Shown: positions 11,458 to 20,722 of the stretch, one piece after another
Position numbering within the stretch: the stretch's first letter is position 1
How the letters are laid out: every line of letters begins with the position of its first letter
Assembly (NCBI GenBank): GCA_020850575.1
Contig: JADZEJ010000002.1
Location: forward strand, 174,511-238,510
Direction: 5' to 3'
Length of the DNA stretch: 64,000 nucleotides
Origin: Candidatus Uhrbacteria bacterium
GTDB lineage: Bacteria; Patescibacteriota; Patescibacteriia; 2-12-FULL-60-25
Translations under genes and position numbers: made by a program
Notes under the pieces: model-generated
Told to the model about the DNA's origin: nothing
The model's database searches: none
What the model saw: the letters and a program-made list of their open reading frames with translations, nothing else

Positions 11458-11973
11458 TTAACTCGTTTTAATCTCATTTATCGCATCTTTAATAAGGTTT
11501 TTGTGAGTCTCTGTATTCATTCCTTGTGCGACTTTACCAATAGCCAGCGTCACTAAAGAGCCAATTTCACCTTTCAAAGCAACAAAAGCCGCATCACGTT
11601 CTTCTTTAATTTGTTGTTTGGTTTCTAATACTATTTTTTCAATTTCCATTTTTGCCTGAGACATTTTTTCTTGACGCAAAGATTCCGCTTTGTCTTGAGT
11701 TTCTTTCAATATCTCTTGAGCTGCTACACGCGCATCTTTTAAGATTCGTTCTTTTTCCGCTTGCGCGTCCGCTAATCGAACCTTCGCATCTTGCGCATGC
11801 TTTAAACCGTCTTGAATTTCTTTCGTTCGTTTATCCATTAAGGCTAATAATGGACGATACACGAAACGCCACATGACGAAGAGAACAATACCGAAATTGA
11901 AAAGCTGTGCCATGAACAACTTTCCATTTAGACCAAGTGCACCGAGCACGTCTTTAGTTACTGGTTCAATCAT
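11458..11973 (-). CDS. atpF: F-type ATP synthase b subunit
   Basis: A 171-residue stator stalk. One membrane helix near residues 17-37 (LFNFGIVLFVMWRFVY) leads into PLLALMDKRTKEIQDGL and a long charged, Ala/Glu/Lys-rich helix that dimerises to reach the top of F1. A single b gene is present, so a homodimeric stalk is expected. It is separated from atpE by a 140-bp gap containing two strong hairpins (see separate entry). Confidence 0.93.
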   Translation of the reverse strand: MIEPVTKDVLGALGLNGKLFMAQLFNFGIVLFVMWRFVYRPLLALMDKRTKEIQDGLKHAQDAKVRLADAQAEKERILKDARVAAQEILKETQDKAESLRQEKMSQAKMEIEKIVLETKQQIKEERDAAFVALKGEIGSLVTLAIGKVAQGMNTETHKNLIKDAINEIKTS

Positions 11974-12010
11974 ATAGTTAGGTGAGTTCTTTGTTTTTCA
12001 TTCTCCATTA

Positions 12011-12104
12011 GGTACTTCTTTAAAAGAATGTACCTCGTTTCGAGAACTACTAAGCCGTAGTGGACTCGGATAGAAGTCCATTTTTATTCTAAAATAGACT
12101 TCTA
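12011..12104 (-). other. Two hairpins between atpE and atpF
   Basis: The 140-bp atpE-atpF gap is by far the longest non-coding stretch inside the operon apart from the atpE leader. It holds a 14-bp stem at 12071-12084 / 12091-12104 with one G-U pair and a 6-nt loop, and an imperfect stem at 12011-12036. Neither is followed by a long T-run on the minus strand, so they look more like RNA-processing or stability elements than full terminators. The location just after the gene whose product is needed in many copies suggests a role in c-subunit stoichiometry (inference). Confidence 0.5.
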
Positions 12105-12113
12105 CACTGGCCA

Positions 12114-12332
12114 TTACAAGGTAAAAACAACAACGAGACCGTAAATTGCAATTGCTTCTGCAAAAGCTGCACCAAGTAACATTGGTACAAACAATTTATC
12201 AGCCGCTTCAGGATTGCGACCGATAGCTTCCATGGCTTTACTCACAATTTTTCCAATTGCGAGAGCAGGAAACATACCGCTCAAGGCCATGGTGGTACCT
12301 TTCATAACAATGGTTAAGGACTCTGCATCCAT
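12114..12332 (-). CDS. atpE: F-type ATP synthase c subunit
   Basis: A 72-residue two-helix proteolipid forming the rotor ring. Helix 1 is Ala/Gly-rich (LSGMFPALAIGKIVSKA), the polar loop is GRNPEA, and helix 2 carries the ion-binding Glu in FAEAIAIYGL. The residues next to the Glu are AIAIY rather than the ES/ETTGIY type of sodium-binding rings, so a proton ring is expected. The ATG at 12332 gives a normal length; the open frame continues upstream to 12443 but codes for a basic, non-conserved stretch. A 113-bp leader separates it from atpB. Confidence 0.95.
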   Translation of the reverse strand: MDAESLTIVMKGTTMALSGMFPALAIGKIVSKAMEAIGRNPEAADKLFVPMLLGAAFAEAIAIYGLVVVFTL

Positions 12333-12445
12333 AGATTTTGTGTTTTCCGGACGACGATATTTGGGGTTGGGTTTAACGTCGCCTTTGAACAAATTAAGGA
12401 TAAATCTGGCACGCGACCTCAGAGAGATCGAGTCCCATAACACCC

Positions 12446-13297
12446 CTAATGTGCGGCTTTAATTTCTACATTGTAATCGCTTACATTTTCATCACGGGTA
12501 TCGTGATCCTGGGAAGCATGCTTTGTGGTCATTGTTGTTAGATACACCAAGGTTAACATTGAAAAAACCGTTGCTTGAATAACACCAACGATGAGTTCCA
12601 AAAACATAAACGGTAGTGGAATAGCCACCGAAATCAATGATGAAATAACGGTCAAGAGTACTTCTCCGGCAAAAATATTTCCGAACAAACGCAAGGAAAG
12701 AGAAACAACTTTTGCGGCTTCAGAAAAAAGCTCGATGAAACCTACAACAAACTCAACAAGGGCCACTAAAATCGCTACAGGCTTCATTGATTTAATCGCA
12801 TTCCAAATAGTTCCAATTTGGATAAATTTATTCCAATGAACAAAGAATCCAAGTGTCATCATCCCGATTACGTGAGAAGTGATCACCGATAATAAAGCCA
12901 TTGCTACGGTTAAGTTTAAATCGCTCCCCGCCGAACGCAACACAGGAACCAATTCAAGTTTTCCATGTACGAATTGCCAAATTCCAATTGTTCCATTGCC
13001 TGGAACTAGACCAAACCAGTTAGAACACAGAATAAAAAGAAACAATGTCCCGACAATGGGCAAAAATTTTTTTGATTTTTCAGTACTACCAGTTACTCGA
13101 TCAAAGTACGAAAGTAAAAACTCCAAAATAACTTCGAAGCCATTTTGGAGCTTACTTGGAATTTTTTTTAATTGTTTATTTAAAACTAAGGAAAAAATTA
13201 TGAATAAGACCGTAACAATCGATGAATTTAAATAGGCATTGGTAATAGGAAATGCTCCAATGTGTCCAATGATTTCGGCAGCAACTGGGATATTCAT
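12446..13297 (-). CDS. atpB: F-type ATP synthase a subunit
   Basis: A 283-residue membrane stator subunit forming the ion half-channels. Several membrane helices are evident; the essential Arg is in SLSLRLFGNIFAGE near residue 205. Other conserved parts are SNWFGLVPG and the C-terminal helix IQATVFSMLTLVYL. The C-terminal tail (HASQDHDTRDENVSDYN) is unusually hydrophilic. Its start overlaps the end of atpZ by 4 bp. Confidence 0.95.
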   Translation of the reverse strand: MNIPVAAEIIGHIGAFPITNAYLNSSIVTVLFIIFSLVLNKQLKKIPSKLQNGFEVILEFLLSYFDRVTGSTEKSKKFLPIVGTLFLFILCSNWFGLVPGNGTIGIWQFVHGKLELVPVLRSAGSDLNLTVAMALLSVITSHVIGMMTLGFFVHWNKFIQIGTIWNAIKSMKPVAILVALVEFVVGFIELFSEAAKVVSLSLRLFGNIFAGEVLLTVISSLISVAIPLPFMFLELIVGVIQATVFSMLTLVYLTTMTTKHASQDHDTRDENVSDYNVEIKAAH

Positions 13298-13548
13298 GTT
13301 TGTTTAGAGGTCTTACATCGGCGTGAAAAAGCGTGTGTGAGGCGTAATACGATCATTCCGGATAAGCCCAGGGACACAAGGAGTCCTAATGCCGTGAACC
13401 AAGGCGTACTCTGAAACTTTGTATCCGCCCATCTTCCGGCCAGCGCGCAGGTTGTTGTCGGTAAGGCAACAGCCACAAGCACTTTCCACACAAAACTAAT
13501 TGCCTCGAACTTCGAGATTTGTTGTTTTATGTCGCTTTTTTCAGCCAT
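13294..13548 (-). CDS. atpZ: AtpZ/AtpI-like ATP synthase assembly protein
   Basis: An 84-residue protein with two membrane helices. The AGRWADTKFQSTPWFTALG loop between them is typical of the AtpZ (AtpI-like) family, which in other bacteria helps c-ring assembly or Mg2+ supply. It is the first gene of the atp operon, directly behind the strongest promoter match of the region, and overlaps atpB by 4 bp. Confidence 0.8.
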   Translation of the reverse strand: MAEKSDIKQQISKFEAISFVWKVLVAVALPTTTCALAGRWADTKFQSTPWFTALGLLVSLGLSGMIVLRLTHAFSRRCKTSKQT

Positions 13549-13562
13549 AAAAAGACGCCAAG

Positions 13563-13591
13563 AGTTTAGCTAACGCAGAAAAGACTGTCAA
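13563..13591 (-). promoter_or_regulatory. ATP synthase operon promoter
   Basis: On the minus strand: TTGACA, a 17-bp spacer and TAAACT, with 14 bp between the -10 and the atpZ ATG. This is a near-consensus housekeeping promoter with a predicted 5' leader of only about 7 nt. It lies in the 58-bp gap after tatD. Confidence 0.75.
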
Positions 13592-13606
13592 CTGTGAACA
13601 AAATTT

Positions 13607-14443
13607 TTAAATCCGAAAAGCCTGCTTGGTGTTTTTTCGAATATTCTCAATTATTTCTTGTTCTGAAACATTCCGAATTTTTGCGATCTCTTGCACGACA
13701 TATGTAACGTAAGATGGTTCATTTTTTTGACCTCGATGTGGTACTGGAGCTAAAAATGGCGCATCAGTTTCAACCAGCATACGATCCATTGGCATACGTT
13801 CAATCACACGTTGGACGGCAAGCTCCGGATCTTGCGTTTTTTTTAACGGGAACGTGATGATACCTGAAAAACTTAAAAAACAACCAAGGTCTAATAATAG
13901 TTTTGCCTGCTCCCAATTTCCAGTAAAACAATGAATAACTGTACGTGTCTCATGTTTTTTTTGTTTTTCTTCCCTTAAGACCCGAACGATATCCAAAAAG
14001 GCATCCCGACAATGAATGATCAAGGTTAGATCCAATTCGGATGCGAGTCGCAATTGTTCACGAAACCCTTGTTCTTGTCGTTGTTTTGCTTGATTCACCT
14101 GCATTCCTTCATCGATGCGAAAAAAATCCAAGCCAGTTTCACCGATAGCGATCACTTTATTTGATGACTTGGCTAAATTGCGCAAAGAATCGATTGAATA
14201 TTCTCCCTTATCTTCTTCACCTTTATAGACAAACGAACTCGAAAAATGTTCAGGGTGATACCCAACCGAAGCCCAAACTTGTTCATGATTTTCAGCAAAT
14301 GTTATCGCCGAATGACTCGTACTCAATGTTGTGCCTGTGACAATTGTCCCAATCCCCTTTTCTTGCATACGAAGTAAGCAGGACTCGCGGTCTTGATCGT
14401 AATCCGGAAAATGCAAATGAGAATGAGTGTCAATTACCTTCAT
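13607..14443 (-). CDS. tatD: TatD-family metal-dependent hydrolase
   Basis: A 278-residue TIM-barrel hydrolase (DNase-like). Metal ligands appear in THSHLHFPDY, the GETGLDFF strand Glu, IHCRDAF, IHCFTGNWEQ and VETDAPFLAP. Family members act as 3'-5' exonucleases or aminoacyl-D-tRNA deacylases; the exact substrate is not visible. It overlaps cvpA by 4 bp and closes the rsmI-cvpA-tatD operon. Confidence 0.93.
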   Translation of the reverse strand: MKVIDTHSHLHFPDYDQDRESCLLRMQEKGIGTIVTGTTLSTSHSAITFAENHEQVWASVGYHPEHFSSSFVYKGEEDKGEYSIDSLRNLAKSSNKVIAIGETGLDFFRIDEGMQVNQAKQRQEQGFREQLRLASELDLTLIIHCRDAFLDIVRVLREEKQKKHETRTVIHCFTGNWEQAKLLLDLGCFLSFSGIITFPLKKTQDPELAVQRVIERMPMDRMLVETDAPFLAPVPHRGQKNEPSYVTYVVQEIAKIRNVSEQEIIENIRKNTKQAFRI

Positions 14444-14916
14444 AGCAACACAACCATCAAGGTTTCAAATACTGTTTGAATATAAAAAGCGACTTTTGAG
14501 CCTGTTATCCATTGAGCAACACTCGGTAAAATTTTAATTACATTAAGGACAAAGAAAATACCACCCATAATCAACACGCCTTCTACCATTCCAAGTATTC
14601 CACCAAGTATTTTATCGATAGACTTTAAAAAAGGTAATACTTTAAGAATAGAAATCGCTCCATCGATTAACTTCAATAAAAAGCCAGAAAGTCGCGTAAT
14701 TAAAATAAAAAGCAGCGCAAAACTACAAAAATTTGCCCAAGCGGTTGGCATGAACAAAGCAAGGAGAACGCCAAACTTTACATAGTATAATTTGGCGACT
14801 ACAAAACCAATGACGGCACCCACCAGCCGACCAAGCGTATGAACAAAACCATCTTTAGCGCCAGCTCCAATGAATCCGAGTAAGATGAGAAGCAAAATGA
14901 TATCGACGAGTAACAT
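14440..14916 (-). CDS. CvpA-family membrane protein
   Basis: A 158-residue integral membrane protein with four hydrophobic helices. The glycine-rich first helix (LGFIGAGAKDGFVHTLGRLVG) is the hallmark of CvpA/colicin V production proteins, which take part in envelope integrity. The start at 14916 follows the rsmI stop by one base; an in-frame extension into rsmI is rejected. Precise function unknown. Confidence 0.75.
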   Translation of the reverse strand: MLLVDIILLLILLGFIGAGAKDGFVHTLGRLVGAVIGFVVAKLYYVKFGVLLALFMPTAWANFCSFALLFILITRLSGFLLKLIDGAISILKVLPFLKSIDKILGGILGMVEGVLIMGGIFFVLNVIKILPSVAQWITGSKVAFYIQTVFETLMVVLL

Positions 14917-14917
14917 A

Positions 14918-15610
14918 TTATTTTTTTGGCTTTGGACCAATAATTACAATAAATTCACCTTTCGTACTTGTTTTTTCGATAGATTGTCGTACTTCGGAAA
15001 TAGTTCCACGATACACTGTTTCATGCATTTTAGTTAATTCACGACCAACATAGATCAATCTATTTGAATCAATAATTTCTTCCAGTTGCTCAAGCGTTTT
15101 TAAGATACGGTGAGTTGATTCTAAAAAAATAGATGGCGACTTACGTGCCAGCATCTCTTCAAAAAAACTTTTGCGACCTTTTTTATGCGGTGCAAAACCG
15201 TGGTACGTAAATTCATCCATCGGAAATCCGCAACTTGAAATCGCCGCAGTTACTGCAGAAGGACCAGGGATCGGTACAACTGTTACGCCTGAGGCAAAAG
15301 CACGTTCGGCTAATTTACCTCCAGGATCATTCATTCCAGGTGTTCCCGCATCACAAATATAGGCATACCGTTTACCGTCTTTTGCTTCACGTACAAGAGC
15401 ATCCAATTTATCATCTGATGAATGCTCATGCACTGAGATCAGTGGCTTAGAAATTTCAAAAGCTGCAAGCAACTTAGAGCTCACTCGAGTATCTTCACAG
15501 AGAATGATATCAGCCTCACGAAGCGTTTCGATTGCGCGAAATGTTATATCCCGCAGATTGCCAATCGGTGTAGCCACGAAGGATATTTTACCGGTCATGT
15601 TTTCATTCAT
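14918..15610 (-). CDS. rsmI: 16S rRNA (cytidine-2'-O)-methyltransferase RsmI
   Basis: A 230-residue tetrapyrrole-methylase-fold enzyme that methylates the 2'-OH of C1402 in 16S rRNA. ATPIGNLRDITFRA, ILCEDTRVSSKLL, ISVHEHSSDD, SDAGTPGMNDPG and PGPSAVTAAIS match the RsmI signature motifs. The C-terminus is slightly shorter than the E. coli protein. Two starts are possible (15610 or 15598). It is divergent from the lipoprotein gene with only 24 bp between the starts, so their promoters must overlap. Confidence 0.94.
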   Translation of the reverse strand: MNENMTGKISFVATPIGNLRDITFRAIETLREADIILCEDTRVSSKLLAAFEISKPLISVHEHSSDDKLDALVREAKDGKRYAYICDAGTPGMNDPGGKLAERAFASGVTVVPIPGPSAVTAAISSCGFPMDEFTYHGFAPHKKGRKSFFEEMLARKSPSIFLESTHRILKTLEQLEEIIDSNRLIYVGRELTKMHETVYRGTISEVRQSIEKTSTKGEFIVIIGPKPKK

Positions 15611-15634
15611 GACGACATGGTATCATTCTTTCAT

Positions 15635-16339
15635 ATGTTGTCGCGCCTTCCACGTTTTTTTGTCTTTGGTTTGGTTCTTTTGAGCGTTTTCGGTTTTGGT
15701 TGTTCTTCAAAAAAACCTGAAGTGAAAACAGCCTCACAACCTAAGCAACCAATCAAAAGTTCGAATAATCCATCGGTTCTTCTTTTTCCAGCTGAAACGA
15801 ATCCTGATGCTGCCATTACTAAAGAATATCAAGAAATTCTAGCAAATTTTCAAAAGATGAATTCATTCACGACATCATTTGACATGTCGACAAGTCAAGG
15901 TCAATCAAAGGGTGTGTTTCAATTTATTCGTCCAAATAGATTAAGCGGGAACATGCAAACAGACGGTGGCACTTTCAATATCATTATTGTTGATAATGCA
16001 CTCTTCTTGAAGACAGAAAACGGTAAATGGGAAGACTTTTCAAACCAGCCGCAAACCAAAAACCTTATTGACATGTTGCAGAAGGTACTTAGCGGCAATA
16101 CCGCATTTGATGCTAATAACTTAAATCCTGATGCCTTGGTCTTGAAAAGTCATGACGACCTTCGTTCTTGCGATCTGTATAAAACCACGGTTAAAACACC
16201 CCAAGGAAAACTGGCATCAATTGAACTTTGCGCGGAAAATAAGTTACCAAAACATGTTTCAATGGTTACGGATCTTGGACCGGTTCGGATTGATTACTCA
16301 GATTACAACAAGTTGTTTTTAATTGAAAAACCACATTAA
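15635..16339 (+). CDS. Putative lipoprotein with LolA/LppX-like fold
   Basis: A 234-residue exported protein. The N-terminal hydrophobic stretch (FFVFGLVLLSVFGFGCSS) ends in a Cys at about residue 23 that could be lipidated, although the box FGFGC is not ideal. After a Lys/Pro/Ser linker comes a beta-rich domain with alternating patterns (FTTSFDMSTSQG, GVFQFIRPNRLSGNM) typical of LolA/LppX-type lipid-binding folds. The ATG at 15635 is preferred to 15617, and a TATCAT hexamer lies just upstream. Function inferred from fold resemblance only. Confidence 0.6.
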   Translation: MLSRLPRFFVFGLVLLSVFGFGCSSKKPEVKTASQPKQPIKSSNNPSVLLFPAETNPDAAITKEYQEILANFQKMNSFTTSFDMSTSQGQSKGVFQFIRPNRLSGNMQTDGGTFNIIIVDNALFLKTENGKWEDFSNQPQTKNLIDMLQKVLSGNTAFDANNLNPDALVLKSHDDLRSCDLYKTTVKTPQGKLASIELCAENKLPKHVSMVTDLGPVRIDYSDYNKLFLIEKPH

Positions 16340-16350
16340 TACAGGATATT

Positions 16351-16384
16351 TTGACGATTAGCACTCAGTATGTTAGAGTGCTAA
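16351..16384 (+). promoter_or_regulatory. CIRCE operator inside the clpB promoter
   Basis: A perfect CIRCE: TTAGCACTC at 16358-16366, nine spacer bases, GAGTGCTAA at 16376-16384. It is nested in a promoter with TTGACG (16351-16356), a 17-bp spacer and TAGAGT (16374-16379). The operator starts 1 bp after the -35 and ends 4 bp before the clpB ATG, so HrcA binding would block RNA polymerase. The predicted mRNA start is within a few bases of the ATG. The likely repressor, HrcA, is encoded at 41006-41695. Confidence 0.95.
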
Positions 16385-16388
16385 TCAT

Positions 16389-19043
16389 ATGTTGCCCCAA
16401 AATTTTACAACAAAATCTCAAGAGGCATTACAACTTGCCCATCAACTTGCATTTTCCAATGGACAACAGGCACTTGAGCCTGTTCATTTGCTTACTGCTC
16501 TTTTAGAACAAGACGGTGGAGTTGTTCCATCTCTACTCAAAAAATTACAAACAGATGTCAGTGATTTACGGAGTCAGCTAGATAATGTATTGGTTCATTT
16601 GTCAAAAATGCAGACTCGAGGTCAAGTTGGATCAGGTCAAATGTATCTTTCTCAAGATACCAGTCGAGCATTGGTGGCCGCCGAACGCGCTGCGCGGCAT
16701 TTTAAAGATGAGTATATTTCGACAGAACACCTCCTCCTCGGTTTGTGCGAAGGAAATGATGAGGCGGCGGCAATTTTGAATCGAGCAGGTATAACAACCG
16801 ATAATATTCTTAAAGCGCTTAAAGATGTTCGAGGCAATGTGAAGGTCGATAGTCAAGATCCAGAAACCAAATATCAAACGTTAGAAAAATATGCCAAAAA
16901 TCTTACTGATTTGGCAAGACAAGAAAAACTTGATCCGGTTATAGGTAGAGACGAAGAAATTCGTCGTGTTATTCAGGTATTAACTCGACGCAAAAAAAAT
17001 AATCCGGTTTTGATCGGTGAAGCAGGTACTGGAAAAACCGCTATCGTTGAAGGATTGGCTCAACGTATCATTGCCGGTGATGTTCCTGAGAGTTTAAAAG
17101 ATCGTGATGTCATTACTCTCGATATAGGATCATTAGTTGCCGGGACAAAATTTCGAGGTGAATTTGAAGAACGTCTGAAGACTATTGTTAAGGAAGTTGA
17201 AAAATCAAATGGAAAGATCATCCTTTTTATTGATGAACTTCACACATTAGTCGGCGCTGGTAGTTCCGGTGAAGGTGGGACAATGGATGCTTCGAATTTA
17301 TTAAAACCAGCTTTAGCACGTGGTGAATTACGAGCAATCGGTGCGACAACCTTAAAAGAATATCAAAAACACATAGAAAAAGACCCTGCTTTAGAACGTC
17401 GTTTTCAACCTGTGTATGTTGATGAACCATCGATCGAAGATACCGTTTCTATTTTGCGAGGAATTAAAGATAAATATGAATCTCATTTTGGAATTCGAAT
17501 TACCGATAATGCCTTAGTTGCTGCTGCTCGTTTATCTTCTCGCTATATTACAGATCGACATTTGCCTGATAAAGCCGTTGACTTGATTGATGAAGCTGCG
17601 GCGGCTTTAAAAATGCAGGTTGAATCAATGCCAGATGAATTAGATCGTATTAAACGTGAACAAACTCGCCTGGACATTGAAAAACGTGCGCTCTCAAAAG
17701 AAGATGATCCGGAATCAAAAGAACGCTTGAAAGAGATTGAAAAACATTTAGCTGAAGTGCAAGAAAAAGCGCATGATCTGGAACTTGCGTGGCTCGCCGA
17801 GAAAGAAGTTTTAACTACAAATGCCGGTCTAAAAAAACAAATTGAAAAACTGAAAAGTGAAGCAGAAATAGCAGAACGTAAGGGTGATTTAGAGAAGGTT
17901 TCTGAAATACGTTATGCGCAAATGCCGCAAACCGACAAACTATTACAAGAGGGAGAAAAAAAGTTAAAAAACTTACAAGGGCAACGTGGATTATTAAAAG
18001 ATGCCGTTACAGAGGAGGACATTGCCGGCGTGGTCGCTCGTTGGACGGGAATCCCCGTTTCTCGCATGTTACAAAGTGAAACCGAAAAACTTGCCAAACT
18101 AGAAGAAGAACTCCATAAACGCGTTATCGGTCAAGACGAAGCCGTTAAAGCTGTCTCAAATGCCTTACGGCGTTCTCGAGCCGGTATCAGTGAAGACAAA
18201 CGTCCAATCGGATCTTTTCTATTCCTTGGACCAACCGGAGTCGGTAAAACAGAATTAGCAAAAGCCCTGGCTCAATCCATGTTTGATGATGAGGATGCTG
18301 TTATCCGTCTCGACATGAGTGAATACGGAGAAAGACATACTGTGGCTCGTATGGTTGGCTCTCCTCCAGGATATGTTGGATATGATGAGGGTGGTCAATT
18401 GACGGAAAAAATTCGCCGTCGTCCATATGCCGTCGTGCTATTGGATGAAATTGAAAAGGCTCATTCTGATATTTTTAATACCTTATTACAAGTATTGGAT
18501 GATGGGCGTTTAACCGATGGTAAAGGTCGGACGGTTTCTTTTCAAAATACCATTATCATCATGACTTCGAATATCGGTTCTGAAAAGATTTTGGAATGGG
18601 GAACGACCAAACAAGAAATTGGTTTTTCAGACCAAGAAATTACCAATGATAATAAAGATGAACAAATTCGCAAACAAGTAACAGACATGTTGCGTGATCA
18701 TTTTCGTCCTGAATTCTTAAATCGAATTGACGATGTCATCATCTTTCAATCACTTGCGAAGAAAGAATTGAGTCAAATTATCGAATTACAGCTTGAAACT
18801 GTTTCTAAACGCTTAGCCGATAAGCGTATTGCATTGCGCTTTACGTCTAAAGCAAAGACGCTTATTGCAAACAAGGGTTATGATCCACAATACGGTGCAC
18901 GTCCTCTACGTCGAGCGATTCAGGATTTATTGCTTGATGAACTTGCATTGCAAATCGTCGAAGGTAAGATTAAAGAAGGTGATTCCATATTAGTGGATGC
19001 CGCAAAGGATAAGATAAAAATAACAAAAAACTCCCCGACATAA
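16389..19043 (+). CDS. clpB: ATP-dependent disaggregase ClpB
   Basis: An 884-residue AAA+ hexamer that resolves protein aggregates with DnaK. Residues 1-145 are the double Clp-N domain. The first AAA domain has [21 protein letters not shown] and the substrate loop [11 protein letters not shown]. The middle domain (~410-530) is the long coiled coil that distinguishes ClpB from ClpA/C. The second AAA domain has [29 protein letters not shown] and LLDEIEKAH. No ClpP-binding tripeptide loop is evident. It is a single-gene transcript under CIRCE control; the stop codon lies in the loop of its terminator. Confidence 0.97.
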   Translation: MLPQNFTTKSQEALQLAHQLAFSNGQQALEPVHLLTALLEQDGGVVPSLLKKLQTDVSDLRSQLDNVLVHLSKMQTRGQVGSGQMYLSQDTSRALVAAERAARHFKDEYISTEHLLLGLCEGNDEAAAILNRAGITTDNILKALKDVRGNVKVDSQDPETKYQTLEKYAKNLTDLARQEKLDPVIGRDEEIRRVIQVLTRRKKNNPVLIGEAGTGKTAIVEGLAQRIIAGDVPESLKDRDVITLDIGSLVAGTKFRGEFEERLKTIVKEVEKSNGKIILFIDELHTLVGAGSSGEGGTMDASNLLKPALARGELRAIGATTLKEYQKHIEKDPALERRFQPVYVDEPSIEDTVSILRGIKDKYESHFGIRITDNALVAAARLSSRYITDRHLPDKAVDLIDEAAAALKMQVESMPDELDRIKREQTRLDIEKRALSKEDDPESKERLKEIEKHLAEVQEKAHDLELAWLAEKEVLTTNAGLKKQIEKLKSEAEIAERKGDLEKVSEIRYAQMPQTDKLLQEGEKKLKNLQGQRGLLKDAVTEEDIAGVVARWTGIPVSRMLQSETEKLAKLEEELHKRVIGQDEAVKAVSNALRRSRAGISEDKRPIGSFLFLGPTGVGKTELAKALAQSMFDDEDAVIRLDMSEYGERHTVARMVGSPPGYVGYDEGGQLTEKIRRRPYAVVLLDEIEKAHSDIFNTLLQVLDDGRLTDGKGRTVSFQNTIIIMTSNIGSEKILEWGTTKQEIGFSDQEITNDNKDEQIRKQVTDMLRDHFRPEFLNRIDDVIIFQSLAKKELSQIIELQLETVSKRLADKRIALRFTSKAKTLIANKGYDPQYGARPLRRAIQDLLLDELALQIVEGKIKEGDSILVDAAKDKIKITKNSPT

Positions 19044-19058
19044 GTCGGGGAGTTTTTT
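19025..19058. terminator. Bidirectional terminator between clpB and ytxH
   Basis: A perfect 9-bp GC-rich stem (CTCCCCGAC / GTCGGGGAG) with a 4-nt loop, flanked by six A on one side and six T on the other, so it works for both converging genes. The clpB TAA is the loop itself, and the ytxH stop overlaps the T-tract. Confidence 0.92.
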
Positions 19059-19389
19059 ACATATTTTTTAAGTGTTTACTGATTTCAGTCCATTTTTTCA
19101 TCAGTGTTTTTTTAACCTCTGGAGCTTCTTTTTTAGCAATTTCCTTTGTCTCAACATAATAATCCGTCACTTTATTTACTACATCTTCGTACTTATCTTT
19201 CGTTAAATTTTCTACATTTTTAAGCTCTTTCATGAGCTTTGTTTGAAACTTTTGTACTTTTTTGCTCGCATCTTTTATTAAACCTTTCCCCTTTTTACTT
19301 TGGAGAAAAAGTCCGGTAGCAACGCCAACGGCTGCTCCGATGACGAGACCGATGCCGACATGTGATTGCGGCTTCTTTTGGTCTGGCAT
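19057..19389 (-). CDS. YtxH-like membrane-anchored protein
   Basis: A 110-residue protein with one glycine-rich membrane helix (GIGLVIGAAVGVATGLFLQ, residues 11-30), followed by SKKGKGLIKD and a long Lys/Glu-rich amphipathic helix. This is the layout of YtxH-domain proteins (general stress or gas-vesicle-like proteins of unknown role). It follows pgi by 18 bp and shares the bidirectional terminator with clpB. Confidence 0.7.
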   Translation of the reverse strand: MPDQKKPQSHVGIGLVIGAAVGVATGLFLQSKKGKGLIKDASKKVQKFQTKLMKELKNVENLTKDKYEDVVNKVTDYYVETKEIAKKEAPEVKKTLMKKWTEISKHLKNM

Positions 19390-19407
19390 AGTTATTCGTA
19401 TTACGTA

Positions 19408-20712
19408 TTATTTATGAAGTATAGCATACATTGCTTTTTTCCCCGCTTCTACACCCGGTTGATCATATGGATTTATGTCGAGTAATGATCCTACTATTCC
19501 GGTTGCGAATTGAAAAAAGAAAAAAAGAGCCCCCATATTTTTAGCATCTAAGCGCTCAAGCATAATGGTTCCATTTGGTCGTCCAGCTTCGGACAATGCT
19601 TGCGACGTCGCTTTACGTTCAGCGTGGATGATTTTTGATACTTGGACACCCGATAAAAATCCTAATGCTGGAAACTCTTTAATGGTTGTCGGAACCTTAA
19701 GAGTAGAACTGAAGTTTTTGACTTCGATAAAGGTTATACATTTATCCTGTGGTCCTTCCATGTACAATTGAATTTGAGAATGCTGGTCTGTTGCGCCCAG
19801 TGATGCAATTGGCGTTGGACCTATATTGCGTATTGAACCGTTCACGTCATATTTCTTACCCAACGATTCAGCCCACAATTGACGAAACCATCTACTAAAT
19901 CCCTCTAATTTTGAGTGATACGGCATACACACGTGAATATTCCTTTGTTGCATCACCATTGCCATTGCATGCAATGCGGCAAACCGACCAGCATCTCCTG
20001 CTGTTTTCTGTTTCAAGATTTCATTTCTCATGCTTTTTGCGCCGTTTACTACTTGTTCTATTGATATGCCAGCACACGCCAAGGGAAATAAACCGACCGA
20101 CGTTAAAACAGAAAAACGTCCTCCGATATTTTGTGGAACCGGAAGCATTTCGATGCCTTGCTTCTTTGCGAAATCATGCAAATACCCCTTTGACTGATCA
20201 GTCGTTGCAATAATCTGTAAAGCTGCTTTTTTTCCTACTACCTTTTGTAGCCTCTCCCAAACAATAGCGAATGTCACCATTGGTTCTATTGTATTTCCCG
20301 ATTTTGAAATAATATTTACCAATGTTGTTTTCAAATTCAATCTTGATAAGACTTGTTCGATTTCATCCGGATCAGTATTCGCTCCCAAGAACTCGAGCTT
20401 CATTCCTACCGCGTCACACTGTAACGCTTGATATGCTGCACGCGAACCAAGATCCGAACCACCAATGCCAATAACCAAACATGTTTTATATCGTCTATTT
20501 TTTTGCGCCAATGCTTTAATCCTGTTATGTATTTGTCTGTCATCTATACATCCAATCCAACCTTGATGACCATTTTTCCAATCATTGATTACTTGTTTTT
20601 TTGCGTACTGCAAACGAGGTTGCATTTCTTGAAAAACTCCTGAAGCTAAAGCTCCCGGTGTATATGTTTCAAGCATGCATTCTGCATCGTATGAAATGAG
20701 CGATTTTGACAT
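19408..20712 (-). CDS. pgi: Glucose-6-phosphate isomerase
   Basis: A 434-residue enzyme interconverting glucose-6-phosphate and fructose-6-phosphate. GIGGSDLGSRAAYQAL and NIISKSGNTIEPM are the phosphate-binding SIS motifs; GGRFSVLTSVGLFPLA is the first PGI signature, and TDQHSQIQLYMEGP and the C-terminal NPYDQPGVEAGKK with its catalytic Lys complete the set. Length suits the short bacterial PGI type. It lies 10 bp after rsmE in a methyltransferase-rsmE-pgi-ytxH run. Confidence 0.95.
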   Translation of the reverse strand: MSKSLISYDAECMLETYTPGALASGVFQEMQPRLQYAKKQVINDWKNGHQGWIGCIDDRQIHNRIKALAQKNRRYKTCLVIGIGGSDLGSRAAYQALQCDAVGMKLEFLGANTDPDEIEQVLSRLNLKTTLVNIISKSGNTIEPMVTFAIVWERLQKVVGKKAALQIIATTDQSKGYLHDFAKKQGIEMLPVPQNIGGRFSVLTSVGLFPLACAGISIEQVVNGAKSMRNEILKQKTAGDAGRFAALHAMAMVMQQRNIHVCMPYHSKLEGFSRWFRQLWAESLGKKYDVNGSIRNIGPTPIASLGATDQHSQIQLYMEGPQDKCITFIEVKNFSSTLKVPTTIKEFPALGFLSGVQVSKIIHAERKATSQALSEAGRPNGTIMLERLDAKNMGALFFFFQFATGIVGSLLDINPYDQPGVEAGKKAMYAILHK

Positions 20713-20722
20713 ATATTTTGTT

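Noticed and set aside
12333..12443. N-terminal extension of the ATP synthase c subunit
   Set aside because: The extra 37 residues are basic and unlike any c subunit; the 72-residue form is standard.
19390..19430. TGCTATACT at the end of pgi as promoter for ytxH
   Set aside because: The string encodes the last pgi residues and lies about 29 bp from the ytxH start, outside the spacing seen elsewhere; possible but not supported.
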